Of a stretch of 64,000 bases of DNA, positions 60,503-64,000 are shown one piece after another. Positions within the stretch are counted from its first letter, which is position 1. Every line of letters begins with the position of its first letter. A program made the position numbers and the translations under genes. The notes below the pieces were generated by a model. It did no database searches. It had not been told where the DNA came from and saw nothing but the letters and a program-made list of their open reading frames with translations. Location: assembly GCF_000196795.1 (NCBI RefSeq), contig NC_014259.1, positions 930,001 through 994,000 of the forward strand, in the 5' to 3' direction. The DNA is from Acinetobacter oleivorans DR1. GTDB taxonomy: Bacteria; Pseudomonadota; Gammaproteobacteria; Pseudomonadales; Moraxellaceae.

Positions 60503-61315
60503 ATGTGGTGTTTTAAAAATGGGCAACCTGTTGAAACCATTCCTTTACTGGATCGAGCATTTCATTATGGAGATGGATGCTTTACCACAATTCGTGTTTT
60601 CCAAAATCAGATTGAGCTTAAAGAAAGACATTGGGAGCGCCTAAAACTTGCATGTCAAAAACTGTCTTTAATTGCGGATTTTGAACTCATAGAACAGAGC
60701 TTAGAGCAATTACAAAAGCAAAATCTTGTACTCAACGGCACTTTAAAAATTGTGATTAGTCGTGGGATAGGCGACCGTGGCTATAGTTTGCCAAAGCATG
60801 ACGCCGATATTTATATCTGGTTTTATCCGAAAGCTTTAGAGCCATCTTTGCCAGACGTTATACAGTGTGGTGTTTTAAATCAGGCCTTAGGTTTAACCAT
60901 GCCAAGCTTGGTCGGGCTTAAATCTTTAAACCGTCTTGAACAAGTATTGCTAAAAAAAGAAGCAGATCAACTAGGGTGGGCTGAAGCATTAGTTACTGAT
61001 GTACAAGGTTATATTGTTGAAGGGGTTAGTAGTAATTGTTTTATTCGCTTAAATGATAGATGGATTACTCCGGAACTTCGCTATAATGGCGTCCACGGTG
61101 TAATGCGGGCAGAAATTCTGGCACGTATGCAGCACCATGGTATTGCCTGTGAAGTACGTGTAATTGAGTTAGATGAAGTATCTGAAATACAAAGTCTATT
61201 CTTTTGTAATGCTTTAAACCCTATGCGAGTAGTCACTCATTTAGGTGAGAAAACGCTAGAAACACAGGCATGCATAGATTTATTTCATATCCTTAACTTA
61301 AATCAGATTCATTAA
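60503..61315 (+). CDS. pabC: aminodeoxychorismate lyase
   Basis: PLP-dependent class IV aminotransferase-fold enzyme (270 aa) that makes p-aminobenzoate for folate. It begins MWCFKNGQPVETIPLLDRAFHYGDGCFTTIR in outline, with DRAFHYGDG as the family signature. It has KSLNRLEQVLLKKEAD with the PLP Lys and EGVSSNCFIRL. AGGATGGG precedes the ATG. mltG starts one base after its stop, so the pabC-mltG-tmk operon is tightly packed, as in many gamma-proteobacteria. Confidence 0.95.
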   Translation: MWCFKNGQPVETIPLLDRAFHYGDGCFTTIRVFQNQIELKERHWERLKLACQKLSLIADFELIEQSLEQLQKQNLVLNGTLKIVISRGIGDRGYSLPKHDADIYIWFYPKALEPSLPDVIQCGVLNQALGLTMPSLVGLKSLNRLEQVLLKKEADQLGWAEALVTDVQGYIVEGVSSNCFIRLNDRWITPELRYNGVHGVMRAEILARMQHHGIACEVRVIELDEVSEIQSLFFCNALNPMRVVTHLGEKTLETQACIDLFHILNLNQIH

Positions 61316-61316
61316 T

Positions 61317-62387
61317 ATGCCGAAGCCACCTGTGAATGCGAAAGCAAAAAACGCCAAGAAAAATAACAAAAAACAAGCTCCAAAATTTTCTAAGCGATTG
61401 GTTCTAATTGGCCTTTTTATTGTTTTAATTTCTACTTTTGCCATTTTATGGTCGAGTCTATTCAAAGCTTATCCTATTGAAGGCAAAAAACAGATGTTAT
61501 CCATTACATCTGGTGAAACCTATTCTGGTTTTATTGATCGTTTGGCGAAAGAAGGCAAAATTAGCTTTCCAGTGGTATTGAAGCTTTATCAGAAATTTAT
61601 GATTCATGACAGCATGAAAGCTGGTGTGTATGAAATTGAACAGGGAATGAGTGTAAGGGAAGTATTAGAGATGCTATCTGATGCAGATAATGCTCAGATG
61701 AACCGTGTCTTGGTCATTGAAGGTACAACTTTTAAACAGCTTATTACTGCACTCAAAAATGATAAAAACGTAAAAAATACAATATTAGATTTACCAGATG
61801 ATCAGTTGATGAAGGCGCTTGGGATTCCTTATGGGCATTCTGAAGGTCTGTTTGCACCTAATACTTATTTCTTTGCCAAAGGTGAAACAGATAAGAAAAT
61901 TCTGACCGATTTATACCACCGTCAAATGAAAGCACTAGATGCAGCTTGGGCAAATCGTGCGCCGAATTTACCTTATAAAGATAAATATGAAGCATTAATT
62001 ATGGCTTCTATTGTTGAGAAAGAAACAAGTTTAGACAGTGAACTTACACAAGTTTCAGGAGTTTTTGTTCGCCGTTTAAAAATTGGTATGCGCTTACAAA
62101 CGGATCCAACTGTTATTTACGGTATGGGTAATAACTATAAAGGCAATATTACTCGAGAAGACCTCCGTACCCCAACAGCATATAATACTTATACTATTAA
62201 TGGCTTACCGCCAACGCCAATTGCTTTACCAAGCCAAAAAGCAATTGAAGCTGCATTGCATCCAGATGATTCAAATAACATCTATTTTGTAGCGACTGGT
62301 AATGGTGGGCATAAATTTACAGCAAGCTTGCAAGCGCATAATCAAGCGGTGCAAGAGTACTTATCCGTGTTGAGATCGAAGAAATAA
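61317..62387 (+). CDS. mltG: endolytic murein transglycosylase MltG
   Basis: Inner-membrane lytic transglycosylase (356 aa, YceG family) that cuts nascent glycan strands. The cytoplasmic N-terminus is Lys-rich, followed by a helix at about residues 27-49. A LysM-like subdomain lies at about 60-120. The catalytic Glu is in ASIVEKET at about residue 234 or 236. GMRLQTDPTVIYGMG and NTYTINGLPPTPIALPS are also conserved. One base separates it from pabC, and nine bases from tmk. Confidence 0.96.
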   Translation: MPKPPVNAKAKNAKKNNKKQAPKFSKRLVLIGLFIVLISTFAILWSSLFKAYPIEGKKQMLSITSGETYSGFIDRLAKEGKISFPVVLKLYQKFMIHDSMKAGVYEIEQGMSVREVLEMLSDADNAQMNRVLVIEGTTFKQLITALKNDKNVKNTILDLPDDQLMKALGIPYGHSEGLFAPNTYFFAKGETDKKILTDLYHRQMKALDAAWANRAPNLPYKDKYEALIMASIVEKETSLDSELTQVSGVFVRRLKIGMRLQTDPTVIYGMGNNYKGNITREDLRTPTAYNTYTINGLPPTPIALPSQKAIEAALHPDDSNNIYFVATGNGGHKFTASLQAHNQAVQEYLSVLRSKK

Positions 62388-62396
62388 GGAAAAGAG

Positions 62397-62996
62397 ATGT
62401 TTATTAGCTTTGAAGGCACGGAAGGGGTAGGTAAAACTACACTCATTCGAAAAATTCATCAGTATTTTGAAGAGCAAGGTAAACAAGTTGTTTTAACCCG
62501 TGAACCGGGTGGTACGCCGCTAGCTGAACAAATACGTTCTATGCTTTTGGCAGTGAATCATGATGAAAATATGAGTCATGATACTGAGCTACTCTTAATT
62601 TATGCGGCACGTGCTCAACACTTACAACAAGTCATTTTGCCGGCTTTAGAGTCTAATAAAATTGTATTAAGTGATCGTTTTACCGATGCAAGCTTTGCTT
62701 ATCAATGTACTGGTCGTGGTTTAAGCCAAGATAAATTACAGCTTTTAAATCAGAACTTTGTTTCACGCATGCCAGAAGTAACGTTCTGGTTAGACGCACC
62801 GATTGAACTCGGGATGAACCGTGCACGTGAACGTGGAGCTTTAGATCGTTTTGAACAAGAAAAGTTAAGTTTCTTTACTAAGGTTCGTGAAGGTTATGAA
62901 ACCTTGTGGAAAGCTGAACCTGAACGTATTAAGCGAATAGATGCAACCCAAAGTCCTGATCAGGTGTTCGAACAGGCATTGCAATATTTAGGATAA
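62397..62996 (+). CDS. tmk: thymidylate kinase
   Basis: Phosphorylates dTMP to dTDP for DNA synthesis (199 aa). The P-loop is GTEGVGKT at residues 7-14. LTREPGGTPLAEQIR is the DRX-like motif region, and the LID segment is ARERGALDRFEQEKLSF. AAGGA lies six bases before the ATG. In many bacteria holB follows; here it does not. Confidence 0.97.
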   Translation: MFISFEGTEGVGKTTLIRKIHQYFEEQGKQVVLTREPGGTPLAEQIRSMLLAVNHDENMSHDTELLLIYAARAQHLQQVILPALESNKIVLSDRFTDASFAYQCTGRGLSQDKLQLLNQNFVSRMPEVTFWLDAPIELGMNRARERGALDRFEQEKLSFFTKVREGYETLWKAEPERIKRIDATQSPDQVFEQALQYLG

Positions 62997-63008
62997 GCAA
63001 TTGGATGA

Positions 63009-63069
63009 GCCACTCTTATAGACTATGGGAGTGGTGAAAAATGACGTTAATTCTGATTTAAAACGTCAT
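63009..63069 (+). other. two short hairpins after tmk
   Basis: GCCACTC / GAGTGGT (63008-63035) and ATGACGTT / AACGTCAT (63041-63069) lie in the 137-base gap after tmk. Neither has a T-run. They may form part of a weak terminator or a leader of the next gene. Confidence 0.3.
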
Positions 63070-63133
63070 AGAAAATATCTGCTATTTTCTTATGCTATCT
63101 TACATATGATTTATAGATTGAAGAATAACAAGG

Positions 63134-63550
63134 ATGAAAAGCTCAAAAGAAGAAATCGTGGCATTTCTTGAAAAGGAATTTCCACCAAGTCTTGAACATT
63201 GCACGATTGAATCAGTCACGCCTAAAGCTGCTGTCGTTTATTATCATGTCGATCAAAGGCATCAACGGCCCGGTGGTACCATATCTGGTCCAACCATGAT
63301 GACTTTGGCCGACTTTGCTTTATATATTGCAATATTAGGTGAAATCGGAATTATCGGTTTAGCTGTAACGACCAATTTTAATATTAATTTTCTAAGAAAA
63401 CCCGCAGGTGATCAAGACTTACGTAGTGAATGTAAACTCATGAAAGTCGGAAAGAGCTTGGTCGTGGGTGAGGTCTGGATTTATTCAGTAGGGTTAGAAG
63501 AACCCGTTGCACATGTGACCGCAACTTATTCAATTCCACCTAGATCATAA
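63134..63550 (+). CDS. PaaI-type hotdog thioesterase
   Basis: 138-residue hotdog-fold protein of the PaaI/YigI type. The core helix follows RPGGTISGPTMMTLADFALYIAI, with LAVTTNFNINFLRKP and a final strand VAHVTATYSIPP. Such enzymes cleave acyl- or aryl-CoA thioesters; the substrate is unknown. It is likely monocistronic and ends at a terminator shared with nadB. Confidence 0.88.
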   Translation: MKSSKEEIVAFLEKEFPPSLEHCTIESVTPKAAVVYYHVDQRHQRPGGTISGPTMMTLADFALYIAILGEIGIIGLAVTTNFNINFLRKPAGDQDLRSECKLMKVGKSLVVGEVWIYSVGLEEPVAHVTATYSIPPRS

Positions 63551-63564
63551 ATATTAAAGCAAAT

Positions 63565-63594
63565 AAAAAGCACAGTCTGAACTGTGCTTTTTTT
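63565..63594. terminator. bidirectional terminator between thioesterase and nadB
   Basis: AAAAAGCACAGT, loop CTGA, ACTGTGC and seven T. The A-run and T-run make it usable from both sides. Confidence 0.92.
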
Positions 63595-63605
63595 AGAAGA
63601 ACAGC

Positions 63606-64000
63606 TTAAATATCAGTATTAACCAATGGCTGTTCAACTGCAAAATTTGGCGGTGTTAGAACTGTTTTACGAATCTCACTCGAAGTTTCTGGATAATCAA
63701 GCGTGTAATGTAGACCACGTGATTCTTTACGTTGCATAGCACAGCGCACAATCATCTCAGATACTAAAACAAGGTTACGCAACTCAATTAAATTTTTGCT
63801 GACACGGTAGTCTTGATAATACTCAGTGATTTCACGCTTTAACATTTCAATACGGTGCAAAGCACGTTCTAAACGTTTTGTAGTTCTTACAATACCAACA
63901 TAGTTCCACATGGTCGAACGTAACTCATCCCAGTTTTGTAAAATCACTACATCTTCATCAGGGTTGGTTACTTGTGAGTCATCCCAAGTTGGTACTTCAG
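63606..64000 (-). CDS. nadB: L-aspartate oxidase, C-terminal part (leaves the window)
   Basis: The 3' end of nadB, the flavoenzyme that oxidises aspartate to iminoaspartate for NAD synthesis. Only about 130 codons are visible, and the frame is open to the window edge. The visible part is the helical C-terminal domain, with LRSTMWNYVGIVRTTKRLERAL, LIELRNLVLVSEMIVRCAMQRKESRGLHY in outline. The last residues are typical of Acinetobacter and other gamma-proteobacterial NadB. FAD-binding motifs lie outside the window. Confidence 0.9.
   Translation of the reverse strand, partial: EVPTWDDSQVTNPDEDVVILQNWDELRSTMWNYVGIVRTTKRLERALHRIEMLKREITEYYQDYRVSKNLIELRNLVLVSEMIVRCAMQRKESRGLHYTLDYPETSSEIRKTVLTPPNFAVEQPLVNTDI

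Noticed and set aside
1..64000. tRNA, rRNA, insertion sequence, integron or phage genes
   Set aside because: I read both strands for such elements and found no transposase or integrase reading frame, terminal repeats or tRNA-like cloverleaf. Small noncoding RNAs cannot be ruled out by eye.

Overview
The window is a gene-dense stretch of an Acinetobacter chromosome, most likely from the calcoaceticus-baumannii complex. Four things point there: AT-rich DNA; an intact carO gene for the Acinetobacter carbapenem-associated outer-membrane protein; small Acinetobacter-type proteins such as a 41-residue membrane peptide with a KGW motif; and a tol-pal locus with a very long repetitive TolA. The organism assignment rests on remembered family features, not on a database search. 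I see no rRNA, tRNA, CRISPR array, insertion sequence, phage or integron, so this looks like core chromosome with a few accessory patches.

Layout. 1-6 kb: a YdjC/ChbG-type deacetylase, then a minus-strand tripartite exporter operon (TolC-like, HlyD-like, two ABC-2 permeases) with no ATPase gene. 6.3-10.2 kb: serC, a short and a long uncharacterised protein, a UPF0178 protein and an EamA transporter. 10.4-21.6 kb: single-permease Lol system (lolC/F-lolD), comEC, a lipid A-type acyltransferase whose 3' end overlaps comEC, an S49 peptidase, an alpha/beta hydrolase, purM-purN, a PerM-type permease and hda. 21.9-27.7 kb: two tandem secreted CSLREA proteins with GlyGly-CTERM tails, facing an ECF sigma factor, a small membrane protein and a DUF3106 protein.

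27.8-39.9 kb is almost all minus strand: a SpoU methyltransferase, fbp, the ybgC-tolQRAB-pal envelope operon, an M20 peptidase, ruvAB and a dGTPase-like gene. 40.1-48.5 kb: purL, a small membrane protein, a Bcr/CflA efflux pump, the KGW peptide, a free-standing NIF3-type domain, an enoyl-CoA hydratase, nadM, the 3' remnant of a tautomerase gene and an NTF2-like protein. 48.5-53.6 kb (minus): a VOC protein, a CAP lipoprotein, bcp, an ATP-PPase, a secreted four-cysteine protein, queC, queE and dapD.

53.9-60.2 kb: carO, then cysB and the sulfate uptake set sbp-(hydrolase)-cysT-cysW-cysA. 60.5-64 kb: pabC-mltG-tmk, a hotdog thioesterase and the 3' part of nadB, which leaves the window.

The genes fall into functional groups: envelope maintenance (Lol, Tol-Pal, acyltransferase, MltG, CarO), purine synthesis (purM, purN, purL), sulfate import under CysB, queuosine precursor synthesis (queC, queE), NAD synthesis (nadM, nadB) and DNA handling (comEC, ruvAB, hda, tmk). 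The least explained features are the ATPase-less exporter, the paired CSLREA/GlyGly-CTERM proteins next to the sigma cluster, a possible RNA switch in front of cysB, a long hairpin between tolA and tolB, and several very short genes.
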